Assembly: GCA_020638155.1 (NCBI GenBank) | Contig: JACKJB010000003.1 | Coordinates: forward strand, 124,001 to 188,000 | DNA from: Rhodospirillales bacterium | GTDB taxonomy: Bacteria > Pseudomonadota > Alphaproteobacteria > Micavibrionales > Micavibrionaceae | Direction of reading: 5' to 3' | DNA: 64,000 bases | Shown here: positions 18,244-26,115 of the stretch, one piece after another | Layout: each line of letters begins with the position of its first letter | Numbering within the stretch: the stretch's first letter is position 1 | Notes under the pieces: generated by a model | What the model saw: the letters and a program-made list of their open reading frames with translations, nothing else | What the model was told of the DNA's origin: nothing | Databases searched by the model: none | Position numbers and translations under genes: made by a program

Positions 18244-18257
18244 GGCTGTTGAATTTT

Positions 18258-18545
18258 TTAAAGAACGGCGTCTTTAAGATCCTTGGCGACACGGAAAGCG
18301 ACTTTCTTTTTCGCCGGGATCTGGATGGTTTCCCCTGTCTGCGGGTTACGGCCCGTGCGGGCTTTCATCTGTTTGACTTCCAGAATACCGAGGCCGGGAA
18401 TGCGGACGCGCTCGCCGTCTTTTAAATGGTCAACGAAACTGCCGACCATATCGTCCAAAAGCGCCGTCGCGTCTTTTTTAGACATGCCGTGCTTTTCTGC
18501 AAGTTCTGCAGCAATCTGCTTTAATGTCACTGTGGGTGCAGCCAT
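18258..18545 (-). CDS. HU-family DNA-binding protein
   Basis: Nucleoid protein of the HU/IHF family (95 aa). It has the normal helical base and the beta-arm with GRNPQTGETIQIP around residues 65-77. The ATG at 18545 is chosen because AGGAAGG lies just upstream of it; a longer in-frame start at 18575 lacks this. The N-terminus MAAPTVTLKQIAAELA is a little longer than that of classic HU. It is convergent with the SIMPL gene. Confidence 0.93.
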   Translation of the reverse strand: MAAPTVTLKQIAAELAEKHGMSKKDATALLDDMVGSFVDHLKDGERVRIPGLGILEVKQMKARTGRNPQTGETIQIPAKKKVAFRVAKDLKDAVL

Positions 18546-18665
18546 TTCAAATCCTTCCTGTTTTAAACAAATCAAATCGTTATATATCCCTGATTTTAGC
18601 CCGATTTTCCCGTATGCTGAATTCTTATTCTTACCCTATCCCCATTCTTCGTATATAAAAGGAAT

Positions 18666-19508
18666 ATGACCCGATTCATTTTGACAGTTCCTTTGGTTGC
18701 GGCCCTGCTGGCACTCGGCGGCTGCGTGACAACAAATCCCCCGTCAAACCTGACGACCGCAAGCGGTGAAGCCATCAGCCCGCTTTGCTTTATGGCTGGT
18801 GAAAGCACCGGCCCCGGAAAAATCATAAACCCGGCGCAGTGCGATGCCGGGATCGTTGCCGATGATGCGGCCTATTATGAAAGCCGCACCGCCGACCAGG
18901 ACGGTTTTACCGGCACGATATACCGTTACGAAGACGATGATCCGGCAAGCCCGGTACGGTCGTTTATCGAATATAAGTGGCTTGGCAAGGTCGCGTCGGG
19001 CCAGCATGCCGTGCTGGTACGCGAAAGCGGCGGCGGGTCTGGATTTTTCTCCAGCCTGTTCCTGCTCTCCCCTGCCGGAAACGGCGCATTCAAACTGGAT
19101 GATATTGTCGCTGCCGGGGACCGCTGCATGGGCGGCATTGCCAAAGCATCCGTCAACCGCGCCAAAAACCTGATCTATGCCGTCAACCTGACCCCGCAGG
19201 CGATCCTTGATCTTGTCACCCCGCAAACCGGCGAGACTGTCAGTCCAGCCGTCTTGCCGGACTGCGCCGCCTGCTGCTATGCCACGGCACGGTTTAACGA
19301 TGATGAGTTACTGTCCGTGCGCCTGAATGATGACCGCGCAATGATGGCGGAAACGCAAACCGCCGACGGACAAAAGACCGTCGCCGGATGCTTTGACCAG
19401 CTTAGCAGGCTTTACGAAGAAAACGGGCTGGCCTCGATGGACCAGCCCGCGCTCGAGGACTTCGTTACACAATTCAGGAAAGTCTGTCTCTCCAGGAACC
19501 AGCCTTAA
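18666..19508 (+). CDS. Lipoprotein, paralogue of the secreted protein at 11848
   Basis: A 280-aa predicted lipoprotein with lipobox LGGC at residues 18-21. After the anchor it follows the same motif order as the 11848 protein: PLCFMAG, ESGGGSG, GDRCMGG, CAACCYATARF, GCFDQL and a late Cys. The pair are clear paralogues, one secreted and one lipid-anchored. TATATAAAA followed by AGGAAT lies upstream of the ATG, giving a likely short-leader promoter. The 3' end overlaps the next, convergent gene by four bases. Confidence 0.82.
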   Translation: MTRFILTVPLVAALLALGGCVTTNPPSNLTTASGEAISPLCFMAGESTGPGKIINPAQCDAGIVADDAAYYESRTADQDGFTGTIYRYEDDDPASPVRSFIEYKWLGKVASGQHAVLVRESGGGSGFFSSLFLLSPAGNGAFKLDDIVAAGDRCMGGIAKASVNRAKNLIYAVNLTPQAILDLVTPQTGETVSPAVLPDCAACCYATARFNDDELLSVRLNDDRAMMAETQTADGQKTVAGCFDQLSRLYEENGLASMDQPALEDFVTQFRKVCLSRNQP

Positions 19509-19861
19509 TCGCGCCAATCATATTTGCGGTGATCGTGACGGTCATGGTCGTGGTCGTCATAATAGCGGTATGTGTAATGCTTGTTATGCTTGTTATGCTT
19601 CCATTTTGCTTTGCTCTGGCCCGGCGGTGCGTAGACATAGATCACTTTCGTCGGTTCGTTGCGATAAGCAACCGGCTTATAATAGACTTCGCGTTTAACT
19701 TCCGGTGTACCACTACACAGCTTCACGTAACCAGAACCGGAGCGGTAAGAAAAACAACTACTGTCATTATCCCGGCGTGTTTCATGCGCGTATGCTGCGC
19801 CCGGCCCCATGGCCGCCAGAACCAGTCCTGCCAATAATGCGTTTTTGACTTTAGGTGTCAT
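19505..19861 (-). CDS. Small secreted His/Tyr-rich protein
   Basis: A 118-aa protein with a signal peptide ending AAYA near residue 25. Its tail is very rich in His, Asp, Tyr and Lys (KHNKHNKHYTYRYYDDHDHD region). Two Cys (SSCF, KLCSG) precede the tail. The tail suggests metal binding in the periplasm, but there is no recognised domain. AAGGAGAC precedes the start. Confidence 0.7.
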   Translation of the reverse strand: MTPKVKNALLAGLVLAAMGPGAAYAHETRRDNDSSCFSYRSGSGYVKLCSGTPEVKREVYYKPVAYRNEPTKVIYVYAPPGQSKAKWKHNKHNKHYTYRYYDDHDHDRHDHRKYDWRD

Positions 19862-19956
19862 AGGTAAGTCTCCTTTGATTGTTATGTCCGTATATACGCG
19901 CCCGCCAGCCTTTACCCTTCGCTTTTTGGTCCGAAGCCGTTATAACCAGACGCATC

Positions 19957-20769
19957 ATGGATTTAACAATGATGGCAAAAACCGTGCTGGAAACGGCTGA
20001 CCCGCACGAAAAAGCGCGCCTGACCGGGGCCTTCGTTGCGCAGTGGCGCGCCGATCCGTCGATGCCGATCGGCAACACGGCGCTGCCCGATACCCCGTCG
20101 CGCCCGGACAAGCCTGTCTTAAAAGATCCGCAAGCCATGCCGCGCCGCCGAAACACCAAGCGCCTCTTGCATGCGCTGGCTCATATCGAATTGAACGCAA
20201 TTGATCTTGCCTGGGATGTCATGGCGCGTTTTGCGGCACTGTCATGGCAAAATGCGCCGGAGGGCGGCTTTGCCCTGCCGCGCGCTTTTTACGATGACTG
20301 GTGCGGGGTGGCGGCGGATGAAGCCAAACATTTTGCGCTGCTGAGTGAGCGGCTTGCCGACTTCGAGAGTTTTTACGGCGCACTGCCGGCGCATGACGGG
20401 CTGTGGGAAGCGTCCCGCAGGACGGCACACGACTTCCCGGCACGGCTTGCGATTGTGCCGATGGTTCTCGAAGCGCGCGGCCTTGATGTCACGCCAGCGA
20501 TGATTGACACCATGACGGCGCAGGGCGATACGCAAACGGCGGCGGTCCTGCAAACGATCCATGATGAGGAAATCACCCATGTCCGGGCGGGCACTGTCTG
20601 GTTCGAGTCATGGTGCACCTGGCACGGCAAGGATGTGCAGGACACATGGCAGGATCTCGTGCGGACCTATTTCAACGGCCCGCTCAAACGGCCTTTTAAC
20701 GATGACAGCCGGGGTAAGGCCGGGATGCTGCGGGACTGGTACGAACCGCTGGCGGACCGTACCGCTTAA
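19957..20769 (+). CDS. DUF455 ferritin-like protein
   Basis: A 270-aa protein of the DUF455 family, a ferritin-like four-helix fold. Likely metal-binding residues appear as E and H pairs in HIELNAIDLAWD, DEAKHF and HDEEITHV. The family has no firmly established reaction. The ATG at 19957 is preferred over the open frame upstream because it gives the usual N-terminus and fits the short gap to the divergent gene. It is convergent with the SpoIIAA-like gene (four-base overlap). Confidence 0.87.
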   Translation: MDLTMMAKTVLETADPHEKARLTGAFVAQWRADPSMPIGNTALPDTPSRPDKPVLKDPQAMPRRRNTKRLLHALAHIELNAIDLAWDVMARFAALSWQNAPEGGFALPRAFYDDWCGVAADEAKHFALLSERLADFESFYGALPAHDGLWEASRRTAHDFPARLAIVPMVLEARGLDVTPAMIDTMTAQGDTQTAAVLQTIHDEEITHVRAGTVWFESWCTWHGKDVQDTWQDLVRTYFNGPLKRPFNDDSRGKAGMLRDWYEPLADRTA

Positions 20770-21149
20770 GCCGCTTCCTCGTGATGTGCCTTTGCGATCC
20801 ACTCGCGGGCGTCTTCCAGATCGGAATAGCCGAACATGCGAACGATGCCGGGATAGAACGGCGCAAACATCGCGGTCATCGCGCGCACCCAGTTCTGTTC
20901 CGCGACCAGCGCGATATGGCTGATATCATGCCAGTGTTTCAGGCCAAAAGCCGTATCATCCCACATCGCCGCCAGTTCCATCCCGTCAAAGCCTTCTGCC
21001 ATCACGCACAGGATCTTGATGCTCTTATGCTCGGCCAGCGTTTTTTCGACCAGCGGGATTAAGGTCCCGGCATAATCGTCGTGGGTCAGTTTGCCGGAGA
21101 CTTCAATACCGACGACATCATCCGGCAGGCCTTCAATTTTCTTAAACAT
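20766..21149 (-). CDS. SpoIIAA-like (STAS/SEC14-type) protein
   Basis: A single 127-aa domain resembling the SpoIIAA-like family. It begins with FKKIEGLPDDVVGIEVSGKLTHDDY, the usual first strands, and has the ALVAEQNWVRAM and MFGYSDLEDAREWIA stretches of the C-terminal half. Members are small cytosolic proteins of unclear role, some thought to bind lipids or partner proteins. AAGGAG precedes the ATG. Confidence 0.85.
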   Translation of the reverse strand: MFKKIEGLPDDVVGIEVSGKLTHDDYAGTLIPLVEKTLAEHKSIKILCVMAEGFDGMELAAMWDDTAFGLKHWHDISHIALVAEQNWVRAMTAMFAPFYPGIVRMFGYSDLEDAREWIAKAHHEEAA

Positions 21150-21207
21150 AACGCGCTCCTTTTCTGCCCTCAGGGGCCTATATTAATCAATATCACGGCG
21201 TTTTATA

Positions 21208-21216
21208 TGCTAGAAT
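21208..21216 (+). promoter_or_regulatory. Probable extended -10 promoter (TGC-TAGAAT)
   Basis: TATGCTAGAAT stands 45 bases before the fusion gene at 21261. The same string occurs before the gene at 25159. No convincing -35 hexamer is visible, which fits an extended -10 promoter. Confidence 0.4.
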
Positions 21217-21260
21217 AATAATATAGCTGATTACAGGGCATTTAAAGGCGGGGGATCAAA

Positions 21261-23105
21261 ATGTTTGAAACAGTTATGGACAAGACGCTGGATCGCTGGT
21301 TCGCGATTGCGACGCCGAACGAGCGCGTGTTCGGGCTATATCTGTTTGCCGCCTTTGTTATGGCCATCCTGAGCTGGGCTTATTTTCATTTTATCGCCAA
21401 GGCCGCCAAACCGGAAAACAGCGAGAAAAGCGTCTGGGGCTATATTTTCGACAAGAAAGCCTATTTCCACCGCTCCGCCTATCAGGATTACAAGTTCTTC
21501 CTGGTCAACGGGCTGATCTATGTCGGCCTGATTTCGCAGCTTCTCATCAGTACACACCTGTTTATGTCGGTCTTTTACGGCAGTTTTAATGGAGTGTTCG
21601 GGGCGCATGAGGGCGGGTTGATTGACAGTTCGGTCTGGACGATCCTTTTATATACGCTCATTTACGCCCTGTTCCTTGATTTCGCGATTTTTATCACCCA
21701 CCTGGCCCAGCACAAAGTTCCGCTCCTGTGGGAATTTCACAAAGTGCATCATTCGGCAGAGGTGCTGAACCCGTTGACGCTGTACCGGATGCACCCGGTC
21801 GATCTGTTCTTTTCCGGGCTGATCGCCTCTATGCTCGCCGGGCTGGCCTTTGCCGGGTATTATTACCTGACCGGGGAAACGCCGCATGCTTACGAGGTGA
21901 TGGGGCTGAATATCTTCGTCTTTGCCTTTTACCTGTTTGGTTATAATTTGCGGCACTCGCAAATATGGCTCAGTTACCCGGTCTGGCTCAGCCATATCCT
22001 CATCAGCCCGGCCCAGCACCAGATCCACCACAGCGCAGATCCCAGGCACTGGGACAAGAATATGGGGCTGATCTTCGCGTTCTGGGACAAGATGTTCAAA
22101 ACGCTTTATGTCCCGCGCGGCTATGAAAAGCTGACATACGGGATTTCGCGCAAAGAACCCAACCCGTTCTGTTCGGTCGCGGACATGTACCTGCAACCGT
22201 TTAAACGGGCATGGAAACTGCTATGCCCGGAGAAAGACAGTAACAAAGCGCTGGTGGCGCTTGGTGCGCTTGTGTTTATCGCCGTCAATTACGGGGTTTT
22301 CTACAATTTCGACCAGAAAGTCCGCGCCGAAAACGGACCGCTGCCATCGGTCTACATGGAAGACCTCACCTGGACGGAAATCCAACAAGCCATGGATGAG
22401 CGCGGTTATGACACCGTTATCATCCCGACCGGCGGGACGGAGCAAAACGGCGCCCATGTCGTGCTCGGCAAACATAACTATGTCGTACATTATGCCGCCG
22501 GGGAAATCGCCCGCAGGCGGGGCGATACGCTGGTCGCGCCCGTTATCAGCTATGTCCCGGAAGACGTTCATATGGGCTATGCCGGGACGGTTTCCTTGCC
22601 CGAACCCCTATTTGAAAGCGTTCTCAAAGCCGCGGCACAGAGCTACAAAGCGCATGGTTTCAAAAATATCCTGTTTATCGGGGACAGCGGCGGCAATCAG
22701 GCCGGGCAGGCGAATGCCGCCGAAGCCCTGTCGGAAAACTGGGCGAAGGACGGCGTTAAGGTCGCACAGATTGACGCCTATTACAGCGGTAACGGCCAGA
22801 TGGACTGGCTGCTGGAACAGGGCCGCAGCAAGCAGGAAATCGGTGGTCACGCAGGGATCCGCGATACATCTGAAATGTTATTTATCCACCCGGAAGGCGT
22901 AAGGCGTTTCCCGTGGTATGTGGAAGGACGCGATACCGGCCATAACGGGGATTACTCCCTTGCCCGGCGCCGGACCGGTGAGCGCATGATCGACATGAAG
23001 ATCGACGCCGCCCTTGCGCAGATCAACGAAATCCTGGGCACGGAGGCAGAAGGCAAAGTCTCGCTTGACAAGGCCATGTCCGGCACATCATACATGGAGC
23101 CATGA
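21261..23105 (+). CDS. Fusion: fatty-acid hydroxylase/sterol desaturase + creatininase-like domain
   Basis: A 614-aa membrane protein. Residues 1-290 form a di-iron fatty-acid hydroxylase/sterol desaturase with about five helices and the three His boxes HLAQH (147-151), HKVHH (160-164) and HQIHH (253-257). A further helix at about 331-350 leads to a creatininase-family domain (about 365-600) with TEQNGAH (393-398), GDSGGN (474-479) and GGHAGIRDTS (528-537). Several metal ligands of classical creatininase are changed: the Asp is replaced by H405, and the NGH by GDS. The second domain may therefore do something other than amide hydrolysis. Its stop overlaps the next gene by four bases. Confidence 0.88.
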   Translation: MFETVMDKTLDRWFAIATPNERVFGLYLFAAFVMAILSWAYFHFIAKAAKPENSEKSVWGYIFDKKAYFHRSAYQDYKFFLVNGLIYVGLISQLLISTHLFMSVFYGSFNGVFGAHEGGLIDSSVWTILLYTLIYALFLDFAIFITHLAQHKVPLLWEFHKVHHSAEVLNPLTLYRMHPVDLFFSGLIASMLAGLAFAGYYYLTGETPHAYEVMGLNIFVFAFYLFGYNLRHSQIWLSYPVWLSHILISPAQHQIHHSADPRHWDKNMGLIFAFWDKMFKTLYVPRGYEKLTYGISRKEPNPFCSVADMYLQPFKRAWKLLCPEKDSNKALVALGALVFIAVNYGVFYNFDQKVRAENGPLPSVYMEDLTWTEIQQAMDERGYDTVIIPTGGTEQNGAHVVLGKHNYVVHYAAGEIARRRGDTLVAPVISYVPEDVHMGYAGTVSLPEPLFESVLKAAAQSYKAHGFKNILFIGDSGGNQAGQANAAEALSENWAKDGVKVAQIDAYYSGNGQMDWLLEQGRSKQEIGGHAGIRDTSEMLFIHPEGVRRFPWYVEGRDTGHNGDYSLARRRTGERMIDMKIDAALAQINEILGTEAEGKVSLDKAMSGTSYMEP

Positions 23106-23920
23106 ACGCTCTGTCTTTTACGCGCAACCCGCATATTCCGCTGACGATCCGTAAGAAGATCGGCAAGCTGTGCGGTGTGCATGCCGGGAAATCCTTCAGA
23201 ATCGACCTGTTCGGCCAAAATTATGAAGGCACGACCGGGATTCACATGGATGATAAAATCTGGCTCTACGGCATGCATGAACCGGCGACGGTACGCCTGA
23301 TCCGCCGGATTATGGCCGGACAGAAGCGGGCCGGCATGACCCCCGTCTATATGGATATCGGCACCAATGCCGGGATGCACCTGATCGCGGCGGCAGACCT
23401 TGCCGACAAAGCCTACGGGTTCGAGCCATGGCCCGCCGTGCGTCAAAAAGCCCTGCATAATGTCGCGCTCAATAAGCTTGCGCACGTCACCGTATTTGAT
23501 TTCGGATTGTCCGATCATGATGCGACCCTGCCTTTCAACCCGCCGAAGGAAAACAATCTTGGCGTCGGCATGTTTGTCGATGATGCCGCAGAGGGCACCA
23601 TTAACCTGACGGTGCGCAAAGGCGATGATGTGGTACGGGAGCATGATATCCAGCCGACCATGATGAAAATGGATATCGAAGGGCATGAGAAAAAAGCGCT
23701 GACCGGCCTGCATGATACGCTACGCCGCTATAAGCCCGATGTTATTTTCGAGTATAGCGCCGGGTCCCGGCTGGACCTTGGCAATCTTGATGTCCTGCGC
23801 GGTTTATTCGGTGAAGAATACCGCTTTTACGGGATCAAGCGCAGCCGCGAATATCCGGCACTGGAGCCGTTTAATCCGGACAGGAAATACGAAAACGTCC
23901 TGGCCAGCACCACGCGTTAG
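23102..23920 (+). CDS. FkbM-family methyltransferase
   Basis: A SAM-dependent methyltransferase of 272 aa. The SAM-binding loop is VYMDIGTNAGMH near residue 82, followed by FEPWPA (motif II) and MKMDIEGHE (motif IV), typical of FkbM enzymes that O-methylate sugars or secondary metabolites. Translation is coupled to the upstream fusion gene through an ATGA overlap, so the two products probably act in one envelope or lipid modification pathway. It is convergent with another methyltransferase gene (four-base overlap). Confidence 0.88.
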   Translation: MNALSFTRNPHIPLTIRKKIGKLCGVHAGKSFRIDLFGQNYEGTTGIHMDDKIWLYGMHEPATVRLIRRIMAGQKRAGMTPVYMDIGTNAGMHLIAAADLADKAYGFEPWPAVRQKALHNVALNKLAHVTVFDFGLSDHDATLPFNPPKENNLGVGMFVDDAAEGTINLTVRKGDDVVREHDIQPTMMKMDIEGHEKKALTGLHDTLRRYKPDVIFEYSAGSRLDLGNLDVLRGLFGEEYRFYGIKRSREYPALEPFNPDRKYENVLASTTR

Positions 23921-24603
23921 AGCTTCTGCGCCACGAACAAATCATACGGCACCGTCACTACAACATATGTGCGATAGCCCACAAAACGCTCGGCATAGCG
24001 TTGCTGTGCGCCGGCCATCCCGAGAATGGTTTTAACGCGCTCGGGATTGTGGCGGTAGATATTCAGGTCACCAAGGACAAAGCGCCCTTCCGGCGTCCTG
24101 CCGGGCCGCAGCTTCTTGGATAGCTGCTCGCGGGTCAGCTGACTAAGGGACGGAATATAAGTAAAAGCGATCAGCCCGCCCGGTTTTGTCACCCGCGCCA
24201 TTTCACGCAAGGCACTGCTGATGCTGCCTACATGTTCCATCAGGCCCGCAGCCATGACGATATCAAAGCGTCCCTCTTCAAACGGGAACCGGTCCTGCTC
24301 GACATCGACCTGGTAAAGGTCATCGGCAACCTGTTTCTGTGCGCAGAAATCCAGCATCCTTGATGACACATCAATCCCGGTAATGTGGCAATCTTTACGC
24401 ACGGAACGGCACTTGCCACTCAGAAGCCCTGTTCCGATCCCGACATCCAGCACCGCAGGCCGATGCGGATGGTAGCGCAGAACGCTTTGCAACTGGCCCA
24501 TGATCCGGTCCGGCGCATGATAGCCCCAGCCTTTGACATCGCTGTCATAGTGCTGCGCCCAGTCATCATAATGCATTTCCGGCGTAATAACGCTTTGGAA
24601 CAT
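23917..24603 (-). CDS. Class I SAM-dependent methyltransferase
   Basis: A 228-aa methyltransferase of the ubiE/type-11 kind. Motif I is VLDVGIGTGLLS, motif post-I ITGIDVSSRML, and motif II DIVMAAGLMEHV. The ATG at 24603 is chosen because AAGGG lies at the right distance and MHYDDWAQHYD, the usual N-terminus, follows. The frame is open further upstream without support. The substrate is unknown. Confidence 0.85.
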   Translation of the reverse strand: MFQSVITPEMHYDDWAQHYDSDVKGWGYHAPDRIMGQLQSVLRYHPHRPAVLDVGIGTGLLSGKCRSVRKDCHITGIDVSSRMLDFCAQKQVADDLYQVDVEQDRFPFEEGRFDIVMAAGLMEHVGSISSALREMARVTKPGGLIAFTYIPSLSQLTREQLSKKLRPGRTPEGRFVLGDLNIYRHNPERVKTILGMAGAQQRYAERFVGYRTYVVVTVPYDLFVAQKL

Positions 24604-24777
24604 GATCGCCCTTATTGTGAGTAGCGGCACGGGAACTGTGCCGGGAAATATTGTTTTATTATGATGCATGAGATTACCCGCTTTAAGGCTGCAGGTCTTA
24701 ATTTCCCCAGAAAATAAGGGATTAAACAATTAGATAAAATTGTATGTAAAATTAAGCGTGTTTTTACCGCGCCCCGC

Positions 24778-24783
24778 TATAGT
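24778..24783 (+). promoter_or_regulatory. Possible -10 box for the structured RNA
   Basis: TATAGT followed by GGGCATAACG, preceded by an AT-rich stretch. It would start transcription near 24790, just before the paired region described next. The -35 region is weak. Confidence 0.3.
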
Positions 24784-24789
24784 GGGCAT

Positions 24790-25000
24790 AACGCTGCAAA
24801 GCGGTCTCCCACCGGGGTGTTTTGTGGGGAAGCACCGGGAGAGAAAATATAAGGCCACTGCGGTAAACATGCCGTTCTGGACCCGCGAGTTGAACGTTGA
24901 CCGAGCCCTGGACCTTTACACAAAGAAGACAGGCGGGACCGGACAAACGGGGGTTTCAAACTGGGTGTGAATGGGTTTCCTAAACGTCATGTTTAACCGC
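24790..25000 (+). ncRNA. Candidate structured RNA (6S-like?)
   Basis: This 555-base stretch (24604-25158) has no credible gene but strong pairing potential. CTCCC and GGGAG close a stem around the hairpin GGTGTTT/AAGCACC. A second long arm pairs TCTGGACCCGC with GCGGGACCGGA (one mismatch), and outward CCGTT with AACGG and AAAC with GTTT. CTTT/AAAG forms a terminal loop. A long, interrupted single hairpin with an internal bulge is like 6S RNA. I cannot align it to a family without a covariance model, and another small RNA or a long leader is possible. Confidence 0.4.
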
Positions 25001-25042
25001 CAGGGCTTCAAAAAATTTTTATTACGAATGTCACCAATCACA

Positions 25043-25068
25043 GGCCGGGGGTCCTTGCATCCCCGGCC
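25043..25068 (+). terminator. Strong GC hairpin after the structured RNA
   Basis: GGCCGGGG and CCCCGGCC form a perfect eight-base stem with a 10-base loop. Only a weak T-run follows, so it may be a terminator or an RNA 3' boundary. Confidence 0.5.
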
Positions 25069-25118
25069 TTGATGATGATTTAAAAATGTTTTTTAAGATT
25101 CAGCCTTTTAGCCGGGTA

Positions 25119-25127
25119 TGCTAGAAT
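25119..25127 (+). promoter_or_regulatory. Probable extended -10 promoter (TGC-TAGAAT)
   Basis: TATGCTAGAAT, identical to the element before the gene at 21261, ends 31 bases before the next start codon. Confidence 0.4.
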
Positions 25128-25158
25128 CAGAAGAGTTATGTTTTAAAATGGCCCGGTT

Positions 25159-26115
25159 ATGTCTGAATTCAACACTTCATTGCTGCGTGAGAAATTCGTC
25201 ATTCATGACGCGATGCCGTCTGAGCTGACCGGAGATGAGACGATTACGGCGCTTAGCAACCGGATGAAGGTTAAACTGGTGTCCAAGGACAGGATCACGT
25301 CCGAAACCTATGTCGTCCGGGCCCAGAACATGCATACGACAGTGCGGCTTGCCGCCCAGATGGTCAAGGATTTCTATGATTACGGATCGCTGACCGAACG
25401 CCCGGACCCGTTTCGATGGGACAAAGCCTATACATCAATAACCAAAGGGTATGAGGAACAATACAATCCTCAACGCTGGGTCGCAGTGTATCAGGGCGGC
25501 AGAAGCGTGTTTGAAGACGGCCCCGGCGAACGGCACCCTTTTCTCGATATTGTCGAACAATGCGACGCCCGGAATAAGGGTGACTACGAAAAGGCGATGG
25601 AAATTGCCAAGGATGCCTTTAAACAGGCAGGTAAGCTGGTCAATATCGAACACGATTCTAATGTGGCCCTCATCATGAAAGTGACCGAACAGGAAGGTAA
25701 ATGCGGCGTTATCCTGCGCGGCCCCAACAAAACGACAACCTTTAATATGACCGCCCATGCAAAAAAAGGCCGCCCGGTCAGGCCGTCTCAATGCCTGACA
25801 GCGGCAGCGGCCTTTTTAGAGGGTATTCAGCTCGCTTTCCTGATCGGCATGTCCAAACAGAAATTGCGTTATGAATTGATCGCGCACGCCTCGGACGAAG
25901 CCCAGAAAGCCGAAGCGGCCAGCCATAAAGTCGGCCGCCTGAACAGCGCCATCAGCCAGTTTGAAAATATGCTGAATGTCAGCTATCGCCCCGACCGTCC
26001 CAATTTTGCAGCGATGATCGATGACGCCGAAGAGTTCTCCCGCAAGATCCTGTCCGCTGAAATCGAAGCCAAGATTGCCAGCGGCGAGCTGGATAAAGGC
26101 GACTGGGTCGTTTAA
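25159..26115 (+). CDS. Unrecognised soluble protein (318 aa)
   Basis: No family recognised. The protein is mixed alpha/beta with no signal peptide or membrane segment. A helical, coiled-coil-like stretch near residues 240-275 (ASDEAQKAEAASHKVGRLNSA) may mediate oligomerisation. The gene has its own probable promoter and is convergent with the LOG gene (four-base overlap). Confidence 0.72.
   Translation: MSEFNTSLLREKFVIHDAMPSELTGDETITALSNRMKVKLVSKDRITSETYVVRAQNMHTTVRLAAQMVKDFYDYGSLTERPDPFRWDKAYTSITKGYEEQYNPQRWVAVYQGGRSVFEDGPGERHPFLDIVEQCDARNKGDYEKAMEIAKDAFKQAGKLVNIEHDSNVALIMKVTEQEGKCGVILRGPNKTTTFNMTAHAKKGRPVRPSQCLTAAAAFLEGIQLAFLIGMSKQKLRYELIAHASDEAQKAEAASHKVGRLNSAISQFENMLNVSYRPDRPNFAAMIDDAEEFSRKILSAEIEAKIASGELDKGDWVV

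Noticed and set aside
24840..24880. Cobalamin riboswitch suggested by GCCACTG
   Set aside because: The rest of the B12 box and the surrounding stems are absent, and no B12-related gene follows.
24740..24970. 76-codon frame across the candidate RNA
   Set aside because: No ribosome-binding site, no conserved features, and the region has strong base pairing instead.
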